Counted from the first letter of the stretch, positions 42,677 to 52,229 are shown. The stretch: 64,000 nt of DNA from an uncultured Pseudomonadota bacterium (GCA_913020085.1 CAJVZW010000001.1:148704-212703), one strand, 5' to 3'. Notes: generated by a model from the letters alone, not told the origin. Translations and numbers: made by a program.

Positions 42677-43870
42677 ATGTCAAATACAATTCAATCAGGC
42701 GCACAAATTCGTGTTGTGGGCATCGGTGGTGGCGGTGGTAATGCGCTTGAGGACATGATATCTCAAGGCATTACAGGAGTTACTTATATCTGTGCAAATA
42801 CAGATAATCAGGCACTTGCCAAGTCACATGCTGATATTAAAATACAGCTTGGTGCCGAATTGACAGAAGGTTTAGGCGCGGGTGCAAATCCAGATATTGG
42901 TCGTCAGGCCGCAGAGGAAAGTGAAGAGGATATTCGTAAAGCGTTTGATGGTACGGATATGCTATTTATGACAGCCGGAATGGGGGGCGGCACAGGAACA
43001 GGTGCCTCACCAGTTATCGCTAGGATTGCAAAAGAGATGAATATTCTTACAGTTGCTGTTGTCACTAAGCCATTTAATTTTGAGGGAAATAAGCGAACAG
43101 AGGTAGCAGATGAGGGAATCGAGAGAATCAAAGACTCTGTGGATTCTTTGATCACTATCCCAAATGATAAATTGCTGACGGTGCTTGGTAAGTCTGTCAC
43201 ATTGGTATCTGCATTTCGCTCAGTGAACACAATTCTTCAAGGTGCGGTTCAAGGTATCGCCGATCTTATTACGCGACCAGGACTGATTAACGTTGACTTT
43301 GCTGATGTTCGAACTGTTATGTCTGAAATGGGTCGAGCCATGATGGGTACTGGTTTTGCCTCCGGCGAGGACCGAGCAGAGAAGGCGGCACTGGCTGCTA
43401 TCTCATCACCACTGCTTGATGATATCGATTTAAAAGATGCCAAAGGAGTGCTGATCAATATTACATCAAGCTCAGATATGTCGATTGGGGAATTTGTTAT
43501 TGTCGGTGACATTATAAAAGGTATTACATCACCAGATGCCACAGTTGTGATAGGTACTGTGATTGATCCTGATATGACAGAGGATTTAAGGGTAACTGTG
43601 GTTGTTACTGGGCTGCCTGAGAAAACAGATCCGCTGAGTGAAGCAAATAACGCGATGAATAAAGTGCATCGCTTCAGAAGGTCGCAGTTTGATTCCAGTC
43701 AACCTACTCAAGCCGCATCAAGTAGCGAAAGTGATACATCTACACGTCCAGGGCTGTTAAAACAGCAAAGTACCTCCAGAGCGGAAACAGATAAGCGAGA
43801 TGTGGGTTCCTTTAGAATTCCTTCTTTCTTAACAAAACAACAGGAAAGCCAAGAGGAGGGCGTGGAGTAG
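42677..43870 (+). CDS. ftsZ: Cell division GTPase FtsZ
   Basis: This 397-residue tubulin homologue forms the division ring. It has the GIGGGGGNA start, the tubulin signature GGGTGTGA, the T7-loop (NVDFADVRTVM) and a long variable linker (about 320-380). The C-terminal conserved peptide FRIPSFLTKQ binds FtsA and ZapD-type partners. The ATG at 42677 has GGGGGAG in front; an in-frame TTG at 42665 is less likely. The stop overlaps the lpxC start by one base. Confidence 0.97.
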   Translation: MSNTIQSGAQIRVVGIGGGGGNALEDMISQGITGVTYICANTDNQALAKSHADIKIQLGAELTEGLGAGANPDIGRQAAEESEEDIRKAFDGTDMLFMTAGMGGGTGTGASPVIARIAKEMNILTVAVVTKPFNFEGNKRTEVADEGIERIKDSVDSLITIPNDKLLTVLGKSVTLVSAFRSVNTILQGAVQGIADLITRPGLINVDFADVRTVMSEMGRAMMGTGFASGEDRAEKAALAAISSPLLDDIDLKDAKGVLINITSSSDMSIGEFVIVGDIIKGITSPDATVVIGTVIDPDMTEDLRVTVVVTGLPEKTDPLSEANNAMNKVHRFRRSQFDSSQPTQAASSSESDTSTRPGLLKQQSTSRAETDKRDVGSFRIPSFLTKQQESQEEGVE

Positions 43871-44805
43871 TGCTTCCTTTTTGCCAAGAGCAGTGTACAG
43901 TTGCATATCCTGTATCCTTTGACGGGATTGGTGTACACAGCGGCAAGCAGGTAAAAATGACAGTCAACCCCGCTCCGCCAGACCATGGCATCATTTTTCA
44001 GTGTCAATTTGCCGATGGGAGTACCGTAAAGGTTAAACCTGCCAATGTTTTGTCACTCGGTTACTGCACGATGTTGCAGGAGAAAGATGTCTGTGTGAAG
44101 ACCACAGAGCATTTTCTTGCAGCGTGTATGGCACTTGGTATAGATAATCTAAAAATTTCTATAACTGAGGATGAGCTACCTATCTTGGATGGTTCTAGTC
44201 TTCCATTTGCTCTTAAGCTCTTTGATGCAAGAAAGATGCAAGGGGTCGCTAAGTCGTATTATCTTCTTCGTAGGAAAGCAAATGTTGAGCAAGGCCAGTC
44301 ATACTGCGAGGTGCGCCCCTCAACAAAGCTAAAGATGCATTTCTCTATTTCCTACGAGCATCCATGGTTTAGAGATAAAGCACGAACATCTAAATCAGTT
44401 AATATTACAGAAAATACATTTCTAAATCAGATCGCAAGTGCTAGGACTTTTGGTTTTATGAGGGATCTACCAAAGCTGCAAAGTATGGGTCTTGCCAAAG
44501 GCTCAAGTCTTGAGAACACGGTTGCATTTGATGATAACTCATATATCAATCAAGAGGGATTACGGTTTGAGCAAGAGTGTATCAATCATAAGATTCTTGA
44601 TTTATTAGGTGATATATCCGTGTTTGGCTACCCCATTCTTGGGGAGTTTCGTGCATATTGCTCAGGGCATAAGTTAAACGCCTCACTGCTAAAGAAACTG
44701 GTTGATGAGGATTTATTGGTCATTGCACGTGCCAACGAAATTCCGCAGCAGGTTAATGAAATAAACGCTATTTATAAAGAGCCCATACAAACAAAGATTA
44801 GGTAA
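43870..44805 (+). CDS. lpxC: UDP-3-O-acyl-N-acetylglucosamine deacetylase LpxC
   Basis: This zinc enzyme commits UDP-GlcNAc to lipid A synthesis. At 311 residues it is normal. The start is GTG, sharing a base with the ftsZ stop. Motifs are GIGVHSG, the zinc ligand in TTEHFLAA, LDGSSLPF, and the HKILDLLGD helix carrying the other zinc ligands, then GHKLN with the catalytic His. ftsZ-lpxC is the conserved end of the dcw region in this class. It confirms an LPS-containing envelope together with lptD. Confidence 0.97.
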   Translation: MLPFCQEQCTVAYPVSFDGIGVHSGKQVKMTVNPAPPDHGIIFQCQFADGSTVKVKPANVLSLGYCTMLQEKDVCVKTTEHFLAACMALGIDNLKISITEDELPILDGSSLPFALKLFDARKMQGVAKSYYLLRRKANVEQGQSYCEVRPSTKLKMHFSISYEHPWFRDKARTSKSVNITENTFLNQIASARTFGFMRDLPKLQSMGLAKGSSLENTVAFDDNSYINQEGLRFEQECINHKILDLLGDISVFGYPILGEFRAYCSGHKLNASLLKKLVDEDLLVIARANEIPQQVNEINAIYKEPIQTKIR

Positions 44806-44809
44806 ATAA

Positions 44810-45664
44810 ATGAAAAAGTTTGAAATTTTAAATGGAGGTGCGTGCCTCTCTGCAAAAAACGCGAAGCTTGTAAAAAATGTTAAAGAAGGTCAGTTTCAAT
44901 CACAGCTTTGGCAGTCAGATGAGCTCGGGTGGATGCTGGTTGAAGATGGGCTATTGAGATATTCTCAGCAAGATGCGTTAATTTATAATGAAATGCTAGC
45001 GCATTCCATTATGCACTCACATCATCAGCCACTTAATATTCTTGTTATCGGCGCTGCTGATGGGATGTTGGTTGAGAATATTCTCAAACACAATATTGTA
45101 CGTCGACTTGATTGGGTTATTAATCAAAAAGCAACATGGTCGATGTGTGAAGAAAATAAAACTATTGCAGCCATCAAGAAGCTGGATAAAGTGAATATAT
45201 CAATGGAAACACCGCTTGATTTTTTAAGATCGGGTCCAAAACCATACGATGTTGTTTTCAGTGAAGTGTCACTTGCTAAAACAGATCAACTGCTAAGGAC
45301 TCACGACTATTATCAAGTGGTTGCAAAGCTAATTAAGCCTGGCGGAATTGCGGTATTTCAGTCTGGGATGACTTTCTTTGATCAGAAAGTGATCGCAACG
45401 CAGAGCAAGATGGTCGCAGAGCATTTTCATAGCTCTGGTAAAATGGCCTTAATGCAAAACTTTTCAGTTGGTGGTCTCAAATCATGGATGTGGGCCAGTG
45501 CCCATGATATCTCCGAAGTAAATGTCGGTTTGATTGCCAAGCGCCTAGAAATAAGTCCAATTCACTGTGAGTACTACAGTCCTGAGCGACATAAATTATT
45601 GTTTAATCAGTCCACTGAGTGTGTTGCAGCTGGAGATATTACCGAATCTTCCGAAGAGATTTAA
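44810..45664 (+). CDS. Spermidine-synthase-like protein with altered active site
   Basis: This 284-residue protein aligns with SpeE: a beta N-terminal domain (LVEDGLLRYSQQD, like the LDG-Q-T-DE motif), then YNEMLAHSIM and a Rossmann fold. The SAM-binding motif GGGDG is GAADG (81-85), the acidic EID is VIN, and the catalytic region D-S-DP after YDV is FSEVSLAKTD. These changes make aminopropyl transfer doubtful. It could be a different small-molecule transferase or a binding protein. It follows lpxC by four bases and its end overlaps convergent tsaC by 26 bases. Confidence 0.72.
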   Translation: MKKFEILNGGACLSAKNAKLVKNVKEGQFQSQLWQSDELGWMLVEDGLLRYSQQDALIYNEMLAHSIMHSHHQPLNILVIGAADGMLVENILKHNIVRRLDWVINQKATWSMCEENKTIAAIKKLDKVNISMETPLDFLRSGPKPYDVVFSEVSLAKTDQLLRTHDYYQVVAKLIKPGGIAVFQSGMTFFDQKVIATQSKMVAEHFHSSGKMALMQNFSVGGLKSWMWASAHDISEVNVGLIAKRLEISPIHCEYYSPERHKLLFNQSTECVAAGDITESSEEI

Positions 45665-46184
45665 TATCAACGATATCGGACGAATCTCCTGATAATTTGC
45701 CATCAAATTCCATAACAGGGATAGTAGGGAAAGTTGATAGGGCAGATTCTTCATTGTTACACGCTGCTTGTCCTTGCTTGTTTGCGCTTGTGGACACAAG
45801 TGGGGTGCCTACTTTATTAAGTAATGAGAGCATTTGCTTGTGGTGGGGAACTCTAACGGCAAGTGTGTCGTGATCACCACATAGATAAAGTGGGCAATTA
45901 CTAGAGCGGGGTAGTAGATAGGTGCAGGGCCGAGATCCCCGGGATTCTATTTTTGTTATTTCACTCGGGTTTAGCGGCATTATCCAATCTGAAACCCATT
46001 CGATATCCGCGGTGATTACAATAAAGCCTTTGCTGAGATTTCTGCCTTTCATTTCACAAATCTTCTCAGATGCGGCTGGGAAATTGGCGCTGGCACAAAA
46101 GCCATAGACTCCTTCTGTAGCGTGGATAATAACCTTACCAGCACGCAATAGATCACTCGCAGTATTTAAATTAATTGTTTGCAT
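45639..46184 (-). CDS. tsaC: Threonylcarbamoyl-AMP synthase TsaC (YrdC/Sua5 family)
   Basis: This protein of about 181 residues makes threonylcarbamoyl-AMP for the universal t6A37 tRNA modification. It shows HATEGVYGFCA (usually PTEAVYGLG), the KGR nucleotide motif (EMKGRN) and STSAN near residue 140. The ATG at 46184 is chosen; an in-frame ATG at 46226 lies deeper in topA and has no ribosome-binding site. It lies directly downstream of topA with a 14-base overlap, a pairing seen in many gammaproteobacteria. Confidence 0.9.
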   Translation of the reverse strand: MQTINLNTASDLLRAGKVIIHATEGVYGFCASANFPAASEKICEMKGRNLSKGFIVITADIEWVSDWIMPLNPSEITKIESRGSRPCTYLLPRSSNCPLYLCGDHDTLAVRVPHHKQMLSLLNKVGTPLVSTSANKQGQAACNNEESALSTFPTIPVMEFDGKLSGDSSDIVDIKSLRKIR

Positions 46185-48426
46185 CGACTGTGTGTTTGCA
46201 TTCGGGGCAGACAAATTGTATGCCATTTTTTTTAGTTTCTTTTCTCATCATAATCGGGTGATTACATTGTTCGCAGGATTGAGATACTGGTTCATGGCTA
46301 ATTGCGTTTTTACATTTTGGAAAACGGTTACAGGCATAGAAAGTGGAGCCTCTTCTTGATTTTCTTTGTATAAATTTACCCTCATTACACTTTGGACAAG
46401 TGACATCAATAACCACATCGGGCATTTTTTCGATATATTTACAGTCTGGATAATTAGTACAGCCAATAAATTTTCCATATCGGCCATATTTATAAGTTAG
46501 AGGGTGTTCACATTCAGGGCATTGTTTATCTAGTTTTTCTTCATTTTCTTCATTTTCATTACGCGTATATCGACAATCAGGATAGCCAGTGCATGCTATA
46601 AATGTGCCGGCTTTGGATAGTTTTCTCACTAAGGGTTTGGTACACTCTGGACAGTTTTCATCTAAAGCGATCTCAGTTGCATCTTGGCGGGATACAGATT
46701 CATCAACTGAACTGATATTAACATCTAATGGGCGCCAGAATTCATCAAGAACAGGGACCCATTCGCGCTCATTTCTGGAGACCTCATCAAGGTTTTCTTC
46801 AAGCTGTGCTGTAAACTCATAGTCGACGTATTTTGGAAAATGCATGGTTAAAAATCGATTTACATATCTGCCAACATCAGTTGCAAAAAATCTCTTGTTA
46901 TCAAGGCTAACATATTCACGCTTCACAAGTGTTGAAATAATGGAGGTGAAGGTGGATGGGCGGCCAATACCATACTCCTCAAGCGTCTTAACTAGACTTG
47001 CTTCACTAAAGCGAGGTGGTGGTTCAGTAAAGTGTTGGTTTTTACTAAATTGGTCGATCGGAACGGTCATTCCTTCTTCAATTTCTGGCAGTTTGTGATC
47101 TTGCTCATCTTGGCTATCATAAACACTCAAAAATCCAGGGAAATTAATAGTTGATCCACTGGCTCTAAATTGGCAAATATCAGTGTGAGTCAGATCAACT
47201 TGCACTTGGTCAAAAACGGCATGACTCATCTGAGAGGCAACAGCTCTTTGCCATATCAGTGTATATAGCCGCTGTTGGTCTTTGTCCAAGAACTTTTGCA
47301 CTTTCTGTGGGGTAAGATGAACCTCAGAAGGTCTTATGGCTTCATGAGCCTCTTGAGCATTTTTAGACTTTGTTTTATAGAAGTTTGGTTTATCGGGAAT
47401 GTAATTCTCCCCATAAGCTTTAGTCACATGTTGTCTAATAGCGGCAATTGCCTCTTTGGCAAGTGATACTGAATCGGTACGCATGTAGGTGATCAGTCCA
47501 ACCTGTTCGCTATTTATCTCGATCCCTTCATAAAGTTGCTGTGCAATCCTCATGGTTTTACTGGTTCCAAAACCTAGTTTGCGCGATGCATCTTGCTGTA
47601 ATGTGGATGTAGTAAATGGGGCAGAGGGATTTCTCTTTCTTTGCTTTTTCGTAACTTTTGATGCCGTTAGTGATTGCGGATCCATTGAGTTGATGGTCTG
47701 TTCAACCGCTTTTGCTTGCGCCTCTGAAGTAAAGCTAAACTGCTCAAGTTTTTCTTTTTTAAAGTGAGTTAGCTTGGCTTTAAACGCCTGACTATCAACG
47801 TGAGTGATGGCCTCAAAATCCCAATACTCTTTGGGAATAAAAGCATTGATCTCATCTTCACGCTCTACAATAAGTCGAAGGGCTGGGCTTTGTACACGTC
47901 CTGCTGATAGACCTGGTCGTATTTTTCGCCATAACAGCGGTGAGATATTGAAGCCAACTAGGTAATCAAGGGCTCTGCGAGCCTGCTGAGCATTGACCAA
48001 TGAAGGTTCAATTTTTCTAGGGGATTGAATGGCCTCAAGTACGGCGTTTTTAGTTACCTGGTAGAAGACAACACGGGCAACTTTCTCTTCAATTTTAGCT
48101 TGAGAATCACACAATATATGAAGAATATGCCATGCAATTGCTTCTCCTTCACGATCCGGATCGGGTGCCAGTAAGATTAAGTCTGACTTCTTAGCTGATT
48201 TTACAATTTTATCAACATGCTTTTTTTGGTCCTGTAATACTTCATAATTCATTTTAAAACCATGTTCAGTATCTACGGCACCATTTTTAGGGATTAAATC
48301 CCTTACGTGACCATATGATGCGAGTACATCGTATTTGCGTCCGTCATTTGATTTAGATAGAAAAGAAGATATGGTCTTCGCCTTTTTGGGAGACTCAACA
48401 ACAACTAATACTTTTTCTACTGACAT
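46171..48426 (-). CDS. topA: DNA topoisomerase I TopA
   Basis: This 751-residue type IA topoisomerase relaxes negative supercoils. The TOPRIM domain has VVESPKKAKT and APDPDREGEAIAWH. The catalytic Tyr lies in ITYMRTDS, with the conserved SAGRVQSPALR before it. The C-terminus carries four Cys4 zinc ribbons (first pairs CPEC, CPEC, CPKC and CEQC, about residues 590-745); the last resembles a shortened form. It starts downstream of folA and ends over tsaC. Confidence 0.97.
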   Translation of the reverse strand: MSVEKVLVVVESPKKAKTISSFLSKSNDGRKYDVLASYGHVRDLIPKNGAVDTEHGFKMNYEVLQDQKKHVDKIVKSAKKSDLILLAPDPDREGEAIAWHILHILCDSQAKIEEKVARVVFYQVTKNAVLEAIQSPRKIEPSLVNAQQARRALDYLVGFNISPLLWRKIRPGLSAGRVQSPALRLIVEREDEINAFIPKEYWDFEAITHVDSQAFKAKLTHFKKEKLEQFSFTSEAQAKAVEQTINSMDPQSLTASKVTKKQRKRNPSAPFTTSTLQQDASRKLGFGTSKTMRIAQQLYEGIEINSEQVGLITYMRTDSVSLAKEAIAAIRQHVTKAYGENYIPDKPNFYKTKSKNAQEAHEAIRPSEVHLTPQKVQKFLDKDQQRLYTLIWQRAVASQMSHAVFDQVQVDLTHTDICQFRASGSTINFPGFLSVYDSQDEQDHKLPEIEEGMTVPIDQFSKNQHFTEPPPRFSEASLVKTLEEYGIGRPSTFTSIISTLVKREYVSLDNKRFFATDVGRYVNRFLTMHFPKYVDYEFTAQLEENLDEVSRNEREWVPVLDEFWRPLDVNISSVDESVSRQDATEIALDENCPECTKPLVRKLSKAGTFIACTGYPDCRYTRNENEENEEKLDKQCPECEHPLTYKYGRYGKFIGCTNYPDCKYIEKMPDVVIDVTCPKCNEGKFIQRKSRRGSTFYACNRFPKCKNAISHEPVSQSCEQCNHPIMMRKETKKNGIQFVCPECKHTVDANN

Positions 48427-48456
48427 ATTTTCTCTACATAGGTATCACTTATATTA

Positions 48457-48969
48457 CTACTGTGAGTCTTTTGTATTGTCAATCTGCCGGTATGTAATTA
48501 TTTCAATATTTAGCTTTGGGCTAGTTATACATGTTAGTGGGGATTGTTCTTCAATTATAAATTGATTCTTGTCAAATTTGGGAAAATAGGTATCTACTTT
48601 GAATGATGCGCCAATATGAGTCAGTCGCATGTGAGTACATACAGAAAGTGCTTCTTTGTAAACGCGCGTTCCTCCAGCAATGATGATTTCATCGGCATCA
48701 GGGTAGTGCGACAGTGCTTGTTGTAGATTATCCGCAAGCAAAAAATCTGTGCTGTCAGAGACCAAGGTTCGACTGATTACTGTTGTGGGTCGCCCAGGAA
48801 GGGGCTTACTGTTAAGACCCTCAAAGCTTTTACGGCCCATAATCATAGGCTTTCCGAGGGTGTAATTTTTAAATTGCTTCAGGTCTTCTGGGATGTGCCA
48901 GGGCAGGGAATTTTGGTAGCCAATTCCATAACTACTGTCAATAGCTGCAACTAGTGTAATTTTCTGCAT
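48457..48969 (-). CDS. folA: Dihydrofolate reductase
   Basis: This 170-residue enzyme reduces dihydrofolate with NADPH. It shows VAAIDSSYGIGYQNSLPWHIPEDL at the active site (with Trp22 and an Asp at the equivalent of the catalytic acid), the cofactor motif MGRKSFE and IIAGGTRVYKEAL. It is the first gene of a minus-strand group with topA and tsaC and is divergent from the cytochrome operon. With folE it indicates de novo folate synthesis. Confidence 0.95.
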   Translation of the reverse strand: MQKITLVAAIDSSYGIGYQNSLPWHIPEDLKQFKNYTLGKPMIMGRKSFEGLNSKPLPGRPTTVISRTLVSDSTDFLLADNLQQALSHYPDADEIIIAGGTRVYKEALSVCTHMRLTHIGASFKVDTYFPKFDKNQFIIEEQSPLTCITSPKLNIEIITYRQIDNTKDSQ

Positions 48970-49029
48970 AAAATATACCCATTTTTACTTGATGTTTGCA
49001 ATAATAGGGTTATGATATCAGGGTAATAT

Positions 49030-50619
49030 ATGTCTGTAAATGGTACTTACATGAGTAGATCTGGAATTCTGGGCTTTATTGTTTTTTTGGCCGCTTCTGG
49101 CGCGGCTGTGTTGTGGCTGATGGCGCCACCAGAAGAACTCCCCCCAAATCCAGTAGAGCATTTTGCAACTTATCCTGATGTTGACTTCTCAAAAGCAAAA
49201 GACCCTGAGCTGGCTAAAAAAGGGTTGTATCTTACAAAGTTAGGCGATTGTATCGCATGTCATACCGCAAATGCTAAAGAGCCATTTGCGGGGGGCAGAG
49301 CCATTAATAGCCCGTTTGGCACTTTCTACTCACCTAATATTACCTCCGATAAAGAACATGGTCTTGGTAAATGGACATTCGAAGAATTTAAAAATTCGAT
49401 GCGGCATGGTTACCGCCCTAACGGTGCGAACCTATTCCCTGTATTTCCATATCTGTATTACACAAAAGTGACGGATGAAGATTTAGTGGCAATGAAGGCT
49501 TATTTTGATATTATCCCGCCGATACCAAAGAAAAATAAACCGCATGATGTTCCCTTCCCATTTAATATTCGATTTTTAGTTACTGGCTGGAATATGTTGT
49601 TCTTCTACCCTTATGATGGCGTTTTCAAACCAGACCCGAATAAGTCTGAAGTCCTCAATCGCGGCGAATACTTAGTTGAGGGACTTGCTCATTGTGGTAT
49701 GTGTCACACCCCCATTAATTTTATCGGTGGGCCGAAGCGATGGCTGGCTTATACCGGGAACACTGTTGATGGCTGGTGGGCACCTAATATTACTGGTACC
49801 AATCTTGAGTCTGTGACCAAAGATGAGCTTGTTAGAGTCTTTATGTATAGTGAAAAGCCTGGTGGTAGAGGCAAAATTCGTGGGCCAATGCGTGAGGTAA
49901 ATCACGACAGTTTAGAATATGTTGACCAAAGTGACTTATATGCAATGGCAGAATACATTAAAAGTACCAAAGACCCGATTCCAGAGAAAAAGATTGAAAT
50001 GACAGCTCAGCCAGTTGGTGATTTGGCTCTCGGTGAGAATGTCTATAACGCGCGCTGTGCTGCTTGCCACAATGTGGGAGCAGGTGGCTCACCAAAGATT
50101 ACCGATGCATCTGCCTGGGGCGCCCGCATTAAGAAAGGAAGAGAAGTACTTTATCAGAATGTGTTTAATGGAATTGGCACGATGCCTGCGCGAGGACTGT
50201 GTAACAGTGAAAAAGATTCTGGTTGTGACGACAATTCTATGCGTGCAGCGGTTGACTATATCCTCAGTCTTCAAAAAGAAGACGACAAAGACAAGAAAGA
50301 AAGAGTTGGAATGGCGCCAGAGCCTATCAAGCGCGCTAGAGCTGAAGAGATTTTTAACAAAACATGTAGTACCTGTCATGTGGATGGACAGCTTGGAGCT
50401 CCAAGGATAGGCGACCGTGTTCAATGGACGAAGCGCTTGAAAAAAGGATTTGATATCCTTACCAAAAATGTAATTTATGGATTTGCTGGGACAAATGCAG
50501 AAGGTGCCTGTATTGTTGAACGTGGCGGTTGTCATGATTGCACTGATGCTGAGATCATCGCAGTAATCAAATATATCCTGGATGAGAGTGTTCCAGGAAA
50601 GGACTTTAAACTTTGGTAA
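49030..50619 (+). CDS. Membrane-anchored tetraheme cytochrome c
   Basis: This 529-residue protein has an N-terminal membrane anchor (about 12-31) and four heme c sites: CIACH (74-78), CGMCH (222-226), CAACH (343-347) and CSTCH (446-450). The first half matches the diheme cytochrome subunits of PQQ alcohol or gluconate dehydrogenases. The second half is a duplicated cytochrome c5-like unit, each copy with an extra Cys pair near its end. An AGGG precedes the ATG. It starts the terminal-oxidase operon, so it probably delivers electrons to CoxB on the periplasmic side. Confidence 0.9.
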   Translation: MSVNGTYMSRSGILGFIVFLAASGAAVLWLMAPPEELPPNPVEHFATYPDVDFSKAKDPELAKKGLYLTKLGDCIACHTANAKEPFAGGRAINSPFGTFYSPNITSDKEHGLGKWTFEEFKNSMRHGYRPNGANLFPVFPYLYYTKVTDEDLVAMKAYFDIIPPIPKKNKPHDVPFPFNIRFLVTGWNMLFFYPYDGVFKPDPNKSEVLNRGEYLVEGLAHCGMCHTPINFIGGPKRWLAYTGNTVDGWWAPNITGTNLESVTKDELVRVFMYSEKPGGRGKIRGPMREVNHDSLEYVDQSDLYAMAEYIKSTKDPIPEKKIEMTAQPVGDLALGENVYNARCAACHNVGAGGSPKITDASAWGARIKKGREVLYQNVFNGIGTMPARGLCNSEKDSGCDDNSMRAAVDYILSLQKEDDKDKKERVGMAPEPIKRARAEEIFNKTCSTCHVDGQLGAPRIGDRVQWTKRLKKGFDILTKNVIYGFAGTNAEGACIVERGGCHDCTDAEIIAVIKYILDESVPGKDFKLW

Positions 50620-50629
50620 AGGAACTTTT

Positions 50630-52228
50630 ATGCGTTTATTAATCGCTTTATTTGCGGCATCATCGGTGTTTGCCTCCTACAATATGCCAATGGGAGTGAC
50701 CCCAATAAGTCACAAGATTTATGATCTTCATATGTTAATGTTCTATGCCTGCTGTATTGTCGGTATTTTAACTTTTTCTGTGATGTTTTACGCTCTTTTA
50801 AAGCATCGAAAATCACTGGGTGTGACCCCCTCTAAATCATCTGGGAATATGACACTTGAAATTCTTTGGACAGTTATCCCTTTGATCATTCTTCTGGCAC
50901 TGGCTTACCCTGCTGCACTGGTAATGATTGAAATGCAGGAGCGTAAAGATGCGGATGTTAATGTCCTTGTTCGCGGAATCCAGTGGAAATGGCAGTACGA
51001 GTATTTGGACCATGGCTTCAGCCTATATTCAAATTTGGATACGCCTATGGCCCAGCGTGAAGGAACAGAGCCAAAAGGAAAAAATTATCTATTAGAGGTG
51101 GATGAGCCGCTGGTTGTTCCAATTCATAAAAACATCCGATTTTTATTTACATCCCGTGATGTGAACCACTCCTGGTGGGTTCCTGATTTTGGTTTTAAAG
51201 TGGATTGTATTCCAGGCTACATAAACGAAGGCTGGGCGTATATCGAAAAACCAGGTACATATCGTGGTCAGTGTACTGAGTTATGTGGGATTCTTCATGG
51301 TTTTATGCCTGTTGTTGTTGAGGCGAAGACAGAGGAAGAGTACAACAAATGGCTGGCATCTAAAATGGATATCACACTTAAGAAAAAGGAAAATAGAGTG
51401 TTCACAATGGATGAGTCGATGAAGTTAGGTAAGCGTGTATACACTCAGCACTGCCAGGCTTGTCATCAAGAAAATGGCATGGGTATGCCACCTGCAATTC
51501 CTGCAATGGTTGGGGGAAGAATTACTACAGGCGATGTGTCTGGACACATTGATGTCCTGCTTAATGGTATTAAAGGTTCCGCTATGCAATCATTTGCTGA
51601 TCAGCTAAATGATGAAGAAATTGCTGCTGTAATTACTTATGAGCGCAATGCATGGGGCAATGGGGACAAAGAGAAATATGGACCTAAGGCAGGGGGGCTT
51701 ATCCAGCCGGTGCTCATAGAACGTGCCAGAGAAGGTAAACCATTGGCAGAGCCCACACAGGTACCAATGCCAGATGCGAAAAAAGAGAAAAAAGCGATGC
51801 CTGCGATGATCAAGGATATGAAACAACCTGAAGTAAAACCTGTTGCGGTTAAGGAGAAAAAAGTCCCTGCTGCATCAGAGGCTGACGATTGGTCACTGGA
51901 TATTGCGATGAAGCTCGGTAAAAGTATATATCAAAGAAATTGTCAGGCTTGTCATCAGGCCAACGGAATGGGGATGCCTCCAGTGATTCCTGCGATGGTT
52001 GGTGGAAAGATTACAACCGGTCCAGTTGAGGGTCATATCCATGTGCTTCTTCATGGGATCAAAGGTTCAGCTATGCAGTCTTTCAATTGGCTCACTGACC
52101 AAGAGATTGCAGCTGTTGTTACCTATGAGAGGAACGATTGGGGTAATGATAACGTGGATGCTTATGGTGAGCATGCAGGAGGGCTGGTAATGCCAGCAGA
52201 TGTAAAATCAATGAGAGAGGGCAATTGA
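50630..52228 (+). CDS. coxB: Cytochrome c oxidase subunit II with two fused cytochrome c domains
   Basis: This 532-residue caa3-type subunit II starts at 50630 after an AAAGGAAC site. It has a signal sequence, two membrane helices (about 25-105) and a CuA domain with ligands His (near 179, NHSWWVP) and the CTELCGILHGFM cluster (214-225). Two cytochrome c domains follow, with CQACH at about 275 and 438. These domains are close copies (GMGMPP-IPAMVGG-ITTG, IKGSAMQSF, EIAAV-TYER) joined by a Lys/Pro/Ala linker. Ordinary caa3 oxidases carry one. The start overlap with the upstream cytochrome gene is avoided by 10 bases. Confidence 0.93.
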   Translation: MRLLIALFAASSVFASYNMPMGVTPISHKIYDLHMLMFYACCIVGILTFSVMFYALLKHRKSLGVTPSKSSGNMTLEILWTVIPLIILLALAYPAALVMIEMQERKDADVNVLVRGIQWKWQYEYLDHGFSLYSNLDTPMAQREGTEPKGKNYLLEVDEPLVVPIHKNIRFLFTSRDVNHSWWVPDFGFKVDCIPGYINEGWAYIEKPGTYRGQCTELCGILHGFMPVVVEAKTEEEYNKWLASKMDITLKKKENRVFTMDESMKLGKRVYTQHCQACHQENGMGMPPAIPAMVGGRITTGDVSGHIDVLLNGIKGSAMQSFADQLNDEEIAAVITYERNAWGNGDKEKYGPKAGGLIQPVLIERAREGKPLAEPTQVPMPDAKKEKKAMPAMIKDMKQPEVKPVAVKEKKVPAASEADDWSLDIAMKLGKSIYQRNCQACHQANGMGMPPVIPAMVGGKITTGPVEGHIHVLLHGIKGSAMQSFNWLTDQEIAAVVTYERNDWGNDNVDAYGEHAGGLVMPADVKSMREGN

Positions 52229-52229
52229 T

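Noticed and set aside
41477..44007. Long antisense frames within ftsA, ftsZ and lpxC
   Set aside because: They mirror the codon pattern of the genuine genes, which carry full family motifs, and have no start signals of their own.
46589..47767. Several plus-strand frames within topA
   Set aside because: They are antisense to a complete topoisomerase gene and have no recognisable domains.
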